NCBI RefSeq assembly: GCF_003672135.1 | Contig: NC_039518.1 | Span: forward strand, 3,782,001 to 3,846,000 | Direction: 5' to 3' | From: Ooceraea biroi | Lineage: Eukaryota; Arthropoda; Insecta; Hymenoptera; Formicidae | Length of the DNA: 64,000 nucleotides | In this document: positions 53,458 to 64,000 of the stretch, one piece after another | Position numbering within the stretch: position 1 is the stretch's first letter | How the letters are laid out: each line of letters starts with the position of its first letter | Made by a program: the position numbers and the translations under genes | The notes under the pieces: generated by a model | Told to the model about the DNA's origin: nothing | What the model saw: the letters and a program-made list of their open reading frames with translations, nothing else | Database searches by the model: none

Positions 53458-55820
53458 GGCAAAGTGTAATAATACGCAGGATCAAGACCGTAACTGTTGA
53501 TGCAACTATCGCGAAAATTCTCGAATACGTCGGCCAACAACAAGACATCCGGTTTTAAGTATAAATCGCTGTACTCGCTGAGCGTTCGAATGGTGAACCG
53601 TTGCCACACGTTGACAGCGTGCGCGTTCGCTCTCGGATACCGTATTACCGGTTAGTGAACTATAAAACGATTCGCGCGGTGGTAGACGAGTATCCTCCAA
53701 CTTTTCGGTGCAATCCACGTACTCGTACGGGAACACACCCTTTCGCGTAAGTAAATCAAAGTCGTTGGTAGAGAGGTGCGCAAATTCGGATCGTACAATT
53801 CTGAGTTTATCCTTATTTAAATATGACGATAACTTATCCAGGCTACTGCTCAGGAATTTATATGAATCGATGAACCGAAATTGCACGTGGTTACGCCATT
53901 TTTTGTCATCTGACTCATTAACATGTTTTGTAAAGGAAATATATTTTTCTTTGTTTATCGGTAATACATCGATAGCGCCCTCGAACGCGGTAGCTATTTC
54001 TTTAATGATAAAATGTGAGTCGTAGCCGGATAAATTATGAAACACTATCGGAATGGTATAGGAATCTTTGTAATTTAAGTTACGATTAGAATGTGCCGGA
54101 CCTCTGTACCGACCGGTGAGATGACAATGATCGCATACTCGCGTGTCGTCTGACGCGAACGGTTTCTCGCAGATATGGCAATGCGTTGCACTATTATACT
54201 TTTCACACTCGTCTCGCGTTAGATTTTTCATGGGGACATTTCTAGACAAAATTGCTTTCACGCGATGCGCTAAATCTTTTAATTGCTCGACGAACCACGC
54301 TATGCAGTCGGTATCGCGACAGGATCGGTATCCGGATAATGACGCATCATAATTACATCGCACGTAATACCCGATGCTGAATACCTGGTGACGATGGTAC
54401 AGCTTCGGGTTGTCCTCCTCCGTCTTCTGCAGGATACATTCCAGATCGGCGTACACGACGAACGGTATTCTCTCCTTCCTGTTGTAGTTGGTGAAACTTA
54501 ACCACTTGTCCTCTTCATTTGGCAGAACGATGGCACAGTCATTCATTCGTTGGCAATCCGCGGTGTGGGCCTCCAATTTCTCGTTGGTATGGAAATAATG
54601 TAGACATCTGCAAGAATGGATGGATTTGTTACTTAATTTATTCTAGCAATGCATAAGTATTTGCTGATTATATAAAGGTATAATAACACTACTTACCGAT
54701 CACAAATATATTTTTTTCGTTTATTGCTGCTAAGTTGTGAGCTCACCAGCCGAGACAGATTCTTGATGTACGCGAAATGTCCCACGTTGTCAAGCGGATC
54801 CTGCATGTACAGCAGGTTCACATGCTTGCACTTCTTCTCATCAGCGAGTCGTATCGGCACGATCATGAGTTTTTCCTCTTCCTTCTTCTTCTTCTCCTGG
54901 ATGGCATATACATTTATCGAGATGTCGTTCAGAAGCTCAAATTTTTTTATTTGCTTCAACGACACTGGAAACTCTATGCCCTTGAGATTCAGCACCGTTG
55001 TATAATGCGGATAGGAAGATTGACGTTCCGTGTGTCTTTCCGCTGGATACAGAGTGGCAATCACCGACCACGCGAAGCACGCATTGTCCTTCGATTGCAC
55101 GTTCACCACTGCTTTCTTCGTCTTTATCTCCTCCGGTAATTTAATGCGACATCCAGCGTGCATCGAATTGTGTCTGTTCACGTTGATGGTCAAGTTCAAT
55201 ATACGCGACAATGCCCACCCGCTATCGCGCTCCTGGAACTCCTCGAGAGACGCTAGGGTGGGTTCGATCACGTATTGCGTGAACCACTCTTGCAAATCCG
55301 ATGTCTTAAAGAGTTCACGATTTCTCGTGTTTATACTTTTATTAGCGGTCTTCTCACCCGCCACGAACTCCCCATTGAACATGGTGTTCACTTTTACGTT
55401 GCTGTGTCTATCAATAGCGTTGCGCACATGCTCTAGCACTACATCACGAGCGTCCTCCAAGAATCGTCGCGGGTCGATGTAATCCACGTTGATCACCGCA
55501 CCGGTGAGAATTCGGTTTTTGAACGCGGTATCAATTTCTCGCCAAGAGAGTTTTGTGTTGGAAGGCTGTTCGGCGTGGTCATCGCCGCCGACATGTATAA
55601 AACGTGTTTCCAATTCTTTCTTCAATCCCTCGAGCTGCGTGATTCGAGCCACTAACGAGTGATTTCGTCCTAGAGATAGTCGTGGACGCTTAGCACGGCA
55701 TTGTTCCTCTAATTTTTCGATGCACTCGTCACATCGCTGCGCCCATGCGAAATATTCGCCCAATGTTGTCACTTGCGATGACTCTGCTGCAACATCTTCT
55801 TCGATTTGATAGAGTTCCAT
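53458..55820 (-). pseudogene. Type-B DNA polymerase gene, mirrored 5' part
   Basis: Mirror of 44198-46560: exon 1 at 55820-54697, an 89-bp intron, exon 2 from 54607. It keeps Exo I, the endonuclease-VII-like zinc fold and Exo II, has the same frameshift near 53620-53630, then Exo III. It stops matching right after GLDPAYYYTL, where it is fused to the upstream side of the WDDPNELV gene. It has no polymerase motifs A-C and no Gypsy insertion. Confidence 0.82.
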
Positions 55821-55894
55821 TTTGAGACGCTATTTTAGACACCACTTTTCACGCAGATTTTTTCATACAAAGAACTTTACTCGAACTCCTTACT

Positions 55895-56072
55895 CTTTTA
55901 TATTAGGGAAATATCTTGGGAGGAGGAGTTTACCACAAATTTAGAATTTTATGGATGGAGACATCGCGTAAAGCGATTGGTTGGAGGCGTGGGTGGGGGT
56001 GTGGCAAAGAGATTAGTTTCAAAATTTAGAATTTTTAGATGGTGGAGGGGAGACATCGCATAAAACGATTGG
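55895..56072 (-). promoter_or_regulatory. Mirrored polymerase promoter (TATA, two CCAAT boxes)
   Basis: TATAAAAG on the minus strand at 55902-55895, with CCAAT boxes at 55980-55976 and 56072-56068 in a duplicated block, identical to the left arm. Confidence 0.6.
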
Positions 56073-56284
56073 CTAGAGGTGACGTGGGTGGAGATTATGT
56101 GAAAAATGAGAGAAAAAGTTTTGAAATTACAGTTTTGTTATCGAACTAACTATTGTTGAATATAATAGTTTAACTTTGTACGTATGAAATCATGATCAAG
56201 AGTATAGCATAGCGCAAGATTAAGTTCTTGAAATCATGCAAAGGAATGGAAGAGGCGATGGGGAATAAAATTGTTATTTATATA

Positions 56285-56869
56285 CAGGGTGTCCCGGGTT
56301 TTAACCGACAAACTGCGGGAGCATATTCTACTAGTGGAAATAAGAAAAAATTCTTATATCGAGTTTGCTTAGAAATGCTTTATTACAAAGTTATAAACCA
56401 ATATTGAAAAGAAATATGAGATAAGTAACAACGGAACATAGTGTAGAATTTGGAAGGTCGAAGATGTTTATGTTACGTGTATTCACATGTATTCATGTTC
56501 ACTATGTTGAAACGATTCAGTATGATCGTTACTTTCACAACAGTAGCTGTTAGATTTCAATCGTCGTGTCAACTAGCAATTACTATCAGAATGCCAAAAG
56601 TGTTTTCAAATGAGGAATACACCGATATTCATTTCGTGTACGGATTCTGTAACGGAAATGCACGAGCTGCCGTACGAGAGTATCAACGTAGATTTCCTAA
56701 CAGGAGAGTACCAGATAGATTTAAAGCAACGAATTACCAATTCAGTTACTGAGATGCAACAAAATTTTCAGGAATGTCGTACCGTAACAAATTCTGTACT
56801 ACGTCGATGTCTAGCTTGCATCGATGTGCAAGGACAACATTTTGAAATGCGTCACTAAATCATTGCGTA
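56285..56869 (+). mobile_element. 761-bp-family derivative, copy 4 (mirror of copy 3)
   Basis: Same truncated form as 43149-43733 on the opposite strand, including the base change that extends the helix-turn-helix frame. It arose with the arm and was not an independent insertion. Confidence 0.85.
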
Positions 56870-56977
56870 TTTCTGAATAATCATCATCCTTTATGAAGTG
56901 CACTACAGCGTAAGAAGCCATTGGTTCACGTATTTGTTGTAACATACTGCAAAAATCACTTAACTTTATATCAAATG

Positions 56978-57912
56978 AGCATTAATTGTAACTGTTCTAT
57001 TTTTACGGCAGAGGGAATAGCTGTAGAACAGGCAATAGGTTTAATATCACAAAATGATTGGAATAAGGATGTATTAATCTTGACAGATTCTAAAAGCGTA
57101 TGTGAGGGGTTGAGGAAAAATAAGATAAATGTTTATGAGAACGTATTTGTTATTAGGATTCGACAAAGAATTTATGATCTTTATAAATTACAAGAACGAA
57201 AAGGGAAAGAGAGTTATAAGGTGGTTATAGGATGGATACCCGGCCATAAGGGAATGCAAGGAAATGAAATGGCAGATAGATTAGCTAAGTCGGTGACTGA
57301 GGAAGACCTGGATAACAGAATAAAGGTGCCATATTACGATTGGATAGCTTTGTATAAGGAGGAGGTGTATAAAAAGTCAGTTGACAAATTTGAAATGGAA
57401 GGAAGATATAAAGGAAGAATGGTTTTTACACAATATTATACGAAAGAAAAGAAAAAACCGTGATTCCATGGTCTACATTGTCCACGACTTGTAACGCTAG
57501 TTAATAGATTACGAGCGGGACATTATAATTTAAATGAATCACTGGCATGAAAAGGTATTATTGATAATCCGAGATGTGATTGCGGAGCAGAAGAACAAAC
57601 AATTGAACATATAGCTTTTAGATGCATTTAAAACGATAGTTCACGAGCGATGTTTTTACAGATTATTGGAAACAGCAAATACTCGATACCCATATGACAT
57701 AGGGAGATGGCTAAAAGATATAGATATAGTACCATTGACGGTGTTATGGTCCTTTTTGAAAGATATAAGTAAGATTGCATGATGACGATTGCACCATGAT
57801 TTATTATTGTTTTAGACGGGAGTTTGATATACGGATAATAGTACAGAGTGCCACAAAAGCCGGAACACATAGTGGCTGTTGGCACATTAAATATACCATA
57901 AAGAAAAAAAAA
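56978..57912 (+). pseudogene. R1-like RNase H fragment (mirror)
   Basis: Mirror of 42106-43040. RNase H residues lie in TAEGIAVEQAI, LTDSKSV and NEMADRLAKS. The A-rich tail is at 57904-57912. Confidence 0.85.
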
Positions 57913-58017
57913 CTTAACTTTATACTTATACTTACTTATACTTTACTTATCACTTTACTTTATACTTTATGTGTATTACTTCTTCTTTATTACTTTTCTT
58001 CTTATAAATATATCTAG

Positions 58018-60039
58018 CTAACAGGTATGTATAATAGGTAAGAGTATTAAATCTCCACATTTGGATTCAATAACAAGATGCTTCTCACAAATTTGATTTA
58101 TATTAACTGAAGAGATATGACGCATATCAGTTTTAGATACTAATATAATGGATAAATTGGTTGAAATACAAGGCGTAATAAAAAAGGGTTTCTTTTTCGT
58201 AACTGATTTGCCAGAGAAAGAAATGTGATTTTTATATGAGATTTCTTCCACAAACATTATTGACCCATCAGATAGAATACAACAGTTGTCAAATTCTTTG
58301 CAAGATAAGCTAAATCCTGGAAATTTTACTTTCTCGATTATGTCATTTTGTGTACCATTGAAAGTAATAATAGGATACGTTTTTAATTCATTTTTATTCA
58401 CATTATGCGCTGCTTCACGTAATCTATTGGTTACTTGTTCCAAATAGTTTCTTCCTGTATGTACTTTCTTCTTTAACTTATATAAAAAATTTTCAAATTT
58501 AAATGCACTGAACGAATCCAATGGACCAAGCAAAGCCACATCGTTTGGAAGATGTATAAGATTATGTACGTTGTACGCAATATGTTGTGAACCATATAAT
58601 TCAGCAAAGTGTTTTATAAAATAAGTTAATAATTGCTGTGCATATTGTCGCATAGTAATACACATACGTGTGTGACAAAGTATTCTTATGGAAATGCTTA
58701 AGCACAGAAAATGCTCATACATACGTTTCGATAAAACATCTTTCAATAACACTGGTCCAGTATAAAGTAAAAACAAACGGAACTCGGTAGCTTTCCATCT
58801 GTCGACTTCGAATAAGCTTCGAGGATATCTTGCAAATTCTTTAGTTATAAATTTTCTCATATTTATGTACGCATCTGACACACTTGGCAGTAAATGTGAC
58901 TTTATTCGAATATTTGTTTTACCTCGCACCCAGAACTGCAATAATCTTTTCATAACTCCTAGGCATACTCAATGCATGTAATCTAAAGGCAATTGCGATA
59001 CCATTCCAATGTTTGCATTTTCAAGTATAGTTGTTATACGATAATGTTCAGGTTGCGTTTTGTTTTTGAATGAAGCGTCTGTTCGAAGAGGACATTTTAA
59101 GTCTGGGAAAGTCATCCTATTTTCAACGAAGTCACCTTCGCATGTACATTTTGCACATCCAAAGTATCCTGTGTGATTTTTTATGCCAGCGATAAAAGCC
59201 TTTGCTGGTGCATCACACACGAAGGCATTTACTTTTACACAAATTAGTTTACCATTTATATATATTCCATTATTGTCTTGTATACGTAATATATCCGAAA
59301 TCAATGGTTGTAGGAAAATATTAACATCTTCTGGTTTTATTTTACCACAGTAAATTCCAACCGGAAATGGTTCTGTATATGAAGTATTGTTCACTAAAGC
59401 AGCTAATATAGGCCAAAATTGTTCTGAAGAACTTTTGGATATGGGCAATCCATTTATATTAAAATTCAAACGTACTTCCTGACGAAGAGAAACATAATGT
59501 TTGTATATAGAAATTTTGATGCCTTCTTCTAAATCAAAATGTATATATTTCTGCTGCTGAGAGAAATATACGATATCCGATTGTACACATCGTGAAGTTC
59601 TCATTAAGGATCTGACATCTTTCGGTAACAGTTCGTGACATTTATGTTTTCTTAATATTTCGAGAAGATCATTGACGGCTGTATGAGTAATATTATGCTT
59701 TAAAACCCAAGAACGTATATCATGACTCATATTATATATCGTAGACTCTTCCACTCCTATGGCTGAATTTTCAGTCCTTTCAATGTGCATTTAACTGTTA
59801 TTTATATTTTCCAAAACATAATTATCTTTGTATGCCATATTATTATCATTTGCCGATTTATGTTCAATATCATTATTATCTAATATAATTTCAGGATTCA
59901 ATACAACCCCGGTACTAATACCGCTATTATAGTTTGATGAACCTAGATTTTCTTTGCTTAATGAAGCCTTATTTGTGAGCTTAACAACGAGTCTACGTTG
60001 TTGCCGCGCAGATAAATCACAAAAATCTTTCCTCGACAT
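58018..60039 (-). pseudogene. CACTA/EnSpm-like gene (mirror), same two stops
   Basis: Mirror of 39979-42000: stops at 59791-59793 and 58969-58971 in one continuous frame. Motifs DAPAKAFI, GYFGCAKC and RWKATEFR are conserved. Confidence 0.7.
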
Positions 60040-60217
60040 TTTTGCTTATCTACAGAATAAGTATTAGCAACAATATATTAAACAATAATTTGATCTGTAC
60101 TTTACCTTTTATTTTCTTCTGTTAAACTTGTTTCCAACAGTCTCAAGAGATTGGATAGGTTACATTTCTTCGGACAGATTTTCGTGCGCATATGTTTTTA
60201 TATGTAGCATATATACA

Positions 60218-60423
60218 TATGTTACATTTCCGATACATTTCAGTTATGTAACAGGATGTATCAGATACATAAATGTTTGCTGGGATCTGAGATGTATGAA
60301 ACAAAAACGTATTTACTTATCGTATATATAATTAAATTACTTAACAATGATACTTTCCTGATACACCCTAGTTATGTAACAGATTGTATCAGTTACATGT
60401 GCGTTTGCTGGGTTTCTACCATA
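60218..60423. repeat. CCCAGCAAAC repeat pair (mirror)
   Basis: Mirror of 39595-39800, with GTTTGCTGGG ends. Confidence 0.55.
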
Positions 60424-60457
60424 GGAAAAATGGCTGTGTTGTAAGACTGACAAATCC

Positions 60458-60911
60458 CGTTGGCGCGTAGTTACTTGTGTTAGATGTGTGCAACTTACAC
60501 TTGAAAATATAATCTAAAAAACCTCTAGATGAATGTCAGTTTTGATCGAATAAAATAAAGTCATCAATTTCATCATACTAATATAATAAAGGGTAGGTAA
60601 AGTTTGTTCCATTGTTCGGGGTAATCTCAGAAACTACTAAACCGACTTGAAAAATTCTTTCACTGGTGGATAGCTTAGATCTTCCTGAGTAACATAGACT
60701 ATGTGCAATCGTCTTGCAACTTCTAAAAATGTGCACGTCGCAAAAAAATACGTTCTTTATGCTTTATATTTTCCAAATATACCGAGCGCGCGAAGCGCGC
60801 GAGGAACAAGCGCCAGCTAATTAATAATAATTTACTGGCGAAGTTAAGAATTCTATAACATCTCTATATTAATTAAAAAATTAAGGTTGGTTCAGGCATT
60901 AGAGTTACCGA
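60458..60911. other. Unclassified repeat sequence (mirror)
   Basis: Mirror of 39107-39560, including the GCGCGCGAAGCGCGC hairpin and the mariner-like scrap. Confidence 0.45.
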
Positions 60912-60974
60912 CAGATAAATTAAAGCAAACTGTGCGCCAACGGGATTTGTCAGACTTAAAACACAGTGATTCTA

Positions 60975-61332
60975 ATTAGAATATGAAATGCAACAATATG
61001 AATAAATAATATTCGCTGCGAAAAATTTGATATCTTATAACATCGAGATCATTGCCAGGATTGATCGATTAAAATATTAGCAATTTATTGACTCCACTGG
61101 CGAAGTAATATTTCTATAGTTATTTTCTCCACACCTTCGATCGAAAATGAGGTGTTTATCTGCTTCGCTGCGAGGATTGTTTATCTGCTGAGGATTGTCA
61201 CCACATGCCCCAGTGGTCGAGTTGATTAAGACACCCGCACGGATTGAGGGAGGTCCCAGGTTCGAACCCTGGCTGAGGTGATATTTTTCGCAGCGAATAT
61301 TATTTATTCATATTGTTGCATTTCGTATTCTA
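60975..61332. mobile_element. Inverted-repeat unit with tRNA-like core (mirror)
   Basis: Mirror of 38686-39043. It holds the one base difference found between the arms (61190 G against 38828 T). Confidence 0.65.
61207..61279 (+). other. tRNA-like sequence (mirror)
   Basis: A-box-like TGGTCGAGTTG at 61214-61224 and B box GGTTCGAACCC at 61259-61269; identical to the left-arm copy. Confidence 0.7.
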
Positions 61333-61344
61333 TTAGGTCTATCG

Positions 61345-62712
61345 TAAAGTCACTAGATATATAAAGTAACGCAATGGTCCGACATTTTGGCTCCAGTATG
61401 CGGGAATTACAAACTGTGAATTGTATATTAAAATTATGTAAACAAAAAGTATATTAAAAGTATAATATGGGAAAGTATATTAAACAGTTGTATATATTCA
61501 TAAAATAAAATACATAAATAATTCATAAAATACATTAATAATTTATTTATAACGCTTACTATTGTTTACATAGGTTTTCATCGCGACGCTTCTACTACTA
61601 TTGTTAATATCTAACAACGCAATATTATTGTTATTATTGTCTCTTTTTAATGAAAAATGGATTCTTGTTATGACAAACAGTTTTAGAAGCTTATACAGAA
61701 TATTGACATGATGGTATGCTGACTGTAGGAGAGTTCTGTAAAAGTATATTAACAAACTGTGTAACTGTTAATGCATTCGATAATAAATGACTTTCATTTT
61801 TGCGAAATAACCGTTCACATTTATATATAATAGTATATATATCCATATTGGGAAATATTAATGTATTGTCTTTAAACTGTCTTAATCTAGAGAAATATTG
61901 TAAGTTATTATTATTAGGATCAATGTTGAAAGTAGTTATAAGTGGATTAAAACAAAGTTCACAATGTTTCATATTTTTCTTTACTTTATATAATAACGCC
62001 CCTGTTAAGTGGTATAGCGCAGTTTGTACATACAGTATCATTGAGATCTGTCTCAGTTCCTAATAATGATGCATGTATCTCTGCAGTCCATACATCTGCA
62101 TCGATATTATCCAGACATTGTGCCTCTACAGTTTGTTTGCACTCATTTCTTATTTTATTGCAATATTCAATTAGATGCTCAGAATCACTAATAAAGTAAT
62201 TGCCACGATCAATATTTGCTTCAAATTGAGATAAAGATATCAATCGTAATGCATGTTTTTAAACTCTCGTGCATCTGGTACAGCTTGTTTTCCGCGAATT
62301 AATGAAAATAGATTTTCTAACGCGTCCTGTGTGAAACGTCCTAATAATAAATACTTAAACCTATCTAAATATTCTACTTGTACATCCAGAGCAGTTTGCG
62401 TACACAAACTCTCTCTCTTAATGTTATTATTGCCTGTTGGCAAACGAAATAATCGCACTGCTTTCTCATTACGATTTGTACACCCTTTGACGCAACAACC
62501 TGGCATTATTTTTCGTTGTATTGCTCAATATCACTTTTCTTTGTTTACGCACAAATGTTCTGATTCTTCTACATGCAACAGGTTATGCGATTTGCACTTA
62601 TTGTAAATAAGTGACATACACTGTGCACTATGTACACTTTTCGACACCATTTTGGCTCCATTCGCTAAAACGGCTAAATCGATTGCGCTACTTTATATAT
62701 CTAGTGACTTTA
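61345..62712 (-). mobile_element. P-type deletion derivative (mirror)
   Basis: Mirror of 37306-38673 with the same 8-bp duplication (GTCTATCG on this strand) at 61337-61344 and 62713-62720. The THAP/C-terminal fusion frame is at 62506-62240, continuing to 61691 in shifted frames. Confidence 0.88.
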
Positions 62713-62860
62713 GTCTATCGAAAAGTTCCGTCCATCTAGCGGCGAATAGCTGTAGCTAGAATAGTCGGCAACTCTAATGCCTGAACCAACCTTAATTTTT
62801 TAGTTCTGCCATCTGTCAAAAAAATTCAGTATATAAAAGTTAGCGTTTGCATCAATAACA

Positions 62861-63923
62861 TTGTTTTTTACTGCATCGAAAATGTTGAAATTAGAGCCAA
62901 ATAAGCGTCATTTGCGCGAAGTATTACTCTTCTGCTTCAATTGGAAGAAAACTGCAGCTGAAGCTCATCGAATGCTTGCTTTTGTAGAAGTTTATAGTGA
63001 TAGTGTCATTTCCGATAAAACATGCAGAGAATGGTTTCAACGCTTTAAAACTGATGATTTTGATGTGGAGGACAAACAGCGTTCTGGACGGCCAAGAGTA
63101 TTCGAAGACGAAGAATTTGAGGCATTAGTGGATGAAGACCCATGTCAAACGCAAACACAACTTGCAGAAACATTAAATGTTGCTCAGTCTGTTATTTCCG
63201 ATCGTTTGAAAGCGTTGGGAAAGATCTACAAGGAAGGAAAATGGGTCCCGTATGAACTGAAGCCAAGAAACGTTGAAAGGCGAAAAAGCATCTGCGAAAT
63301 ATTGCTTTCTAGGCAAAAAAGAAAGGGGTTTTTGCATCGTATTGTCACTGGGGATGAAAACTGAATATATTTGGACAGCCCCAAACGGCGAAAAACCATT
63401 TGCGACCCCGGCCAACCCTCAGCATCGACGCCAAAGCGGAATATCCACGGAAAGAAGGCGATGCTCTGTATTTGGTGGGCTCAGAAGGGTGTGATGTACC
63501 ATGAGCTGTTGAAATCTGGTCAAACAGTCACAGGGGATCTCTACCGAGAACAAATGATTCGTTTGAGCCGAACATTGCACGAAAGACGACCAGAATATGA
63601 AACCAGACAGCATAAAGTGATTTTGCTTCATGACAACGCTCGATCGCAAGTCACAAAACCTGAAGGAAACGTTAGAAGCACATCGCTGGGAAGTGCTACC
63701 CCATGCGGCTTATTCACCAGACTGTGCCCCTTCCGACTACCACTTGTTTCGGTCGGTGGCACACGCACTTGCTGAGCAGCGCTTCAACTCTTATGAAGAC
63801 GTCGAAAAATGGGTCACTGAGTGGATAGCCTCCAAAGATGAGTCATTCTTTCGCCGCGGAATCCGCTTGCTGCCCGAAAGATGGGAAAAAGTCATCGCTA
63901 ACGATGGACAATATTTTGCTTGA
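62861..63923 (+). pseudogene. Mariner transposase (mirror), same stop and frameshift
   Basis: Mirror of 36095-37157: TGA after GDEN near 63364, frameshift near 63643, end at 63923. Motifs HDNARSQV and SPDCAPSDYHLF are conserved. Confidence 0.92.
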
Positions 63924-64000
63924 TGTAGTTTTTCATTTTGTTTCTTAAATAAAGCCATACTTTTTGCAAAAAAGCGGACGAAACTTTCCGATAGACCTAA

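Larger units (their letters stand above)
53458..64000 (-). repeat. Right arm of the giant inverted repeat (10.5 kb)
   Basis: Reverse complement of 36018-46560 (x maps to 100018 minus x). It includes the same frameshift in the polymerase, the same two stops in the CACTA-like gene and the same mariner defects, so the duplication is younger than all of these mutations. The last base of the window coincides with the outer end of the mirrored mariner. Confidence 0.95.
61333..64000 (+). mobile_element. Mariner with nested P derivative (mirror)
   Basis: Mirror of 36018-38685. Its outer end CCGATAGACCTAA is the last base of the window, so the flanking TA on that side cannot be checked. Confidence 0.88.

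Noticed and set aside
36018..64000. Simple missed-adapter (hairpin) read palindrome
   Set aside because: Arms are separated by 6.9 kb of unique sequence and differ by at least one base; other assembly errors remain possible.
36018..64000. A single giant transposon with 10.5-kb terminal inverted repeats
   Set aside because: The arms are mosaics of unrelated elements with their own boundaries, and the outer limit coincides with an ordinary mariner end; segmental inverted duplication is simpler.

Overview
The window is AT-rich eukaryotic repeat DNA, almost certainly from an insect and most likely a hymenopteran such as an ant. The evidence is spliced transposase genes, P-type THAP transposases, HARBI1/Myb element pairs, an internally deleted Tc1-like family with a DUF4817-like helix-turn-helix, R1-like, Copia and Gypsy retroelements, a tRNA-derived repeat and a type-B polymerase gene of a kind I associate with insect genomes. 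This is judged from sequence only. Nothing is bacterial: there are no operons, ribosome binding sites or CRISPR. The only possible host gene is a small spliced THAP-domain gene at 19989-18960 (minus).

Layout, left half (1-36017). 1-5400 holds a foldback, then a long-TIR element (918-5218) containing a nest of elements with CCCA..CAGCACA-type ends, then a minisatellite. 5690-9320 is a PIF/Harbinger element with a transposase and a Myb-like partner. 9466-10226 is the first of four copies of a 761-bp Tc1/mariner-type deletion derivative. 10230-14345 holds P-transposase scraps and a broken DDE_3 transposase with a MITE in it. About 14330-18600 is a nearly complete P-type element (spliced THAP domain plus transposase, one frameshift). 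20440-22176 is an apparently intact DDE_3 element (402 aa), next to or inside a second, deleted P-type transposase (22190-24620, minus). Then come a Copia 3' end (24790-25493), a second Harbinger transposase (minus, broken), TTAA-flanked non-autonomous elements, and a probable 2-kb solo-type LTR.

Right half (36018-64000) is dominated by a huge inverted repeat. 36018-46560 is repeated in reverse at 53458-64000 (x maps to 100018 minus x). The arms are 10.5 kb and look almost identical, with at least one base difference. Each arm carries, from outside in: a mariner with a P-type deletion derivative inserted in its end, a tRNA-like repeat, a CACTA/Transposase_21-like gene, an R1-like fragment, a 761-bp-family fragment, and the 5' half of a spliced, protein-primed-type DNA polymerase B gene with its own TATA and CCAAT signals. 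The 6.9-kb spacer holds the 3' part of one polymerase copy, split by a young Gypsy element (intact 1416-aa gag-pol, identical LTRs), and two small minus-strand genes that probably belong to the same polymerase-bearing element.

Most genes are broken by stops, frameshifts, deletions or nested insertions. By sequence, only the 402-aa DDE_3 transposase and the Gypsy gag-pol look capable of activity. The right end of the window falls exactly on the end of the mirrored mariner, so the true outer limit of the palindrome cannot be seen.
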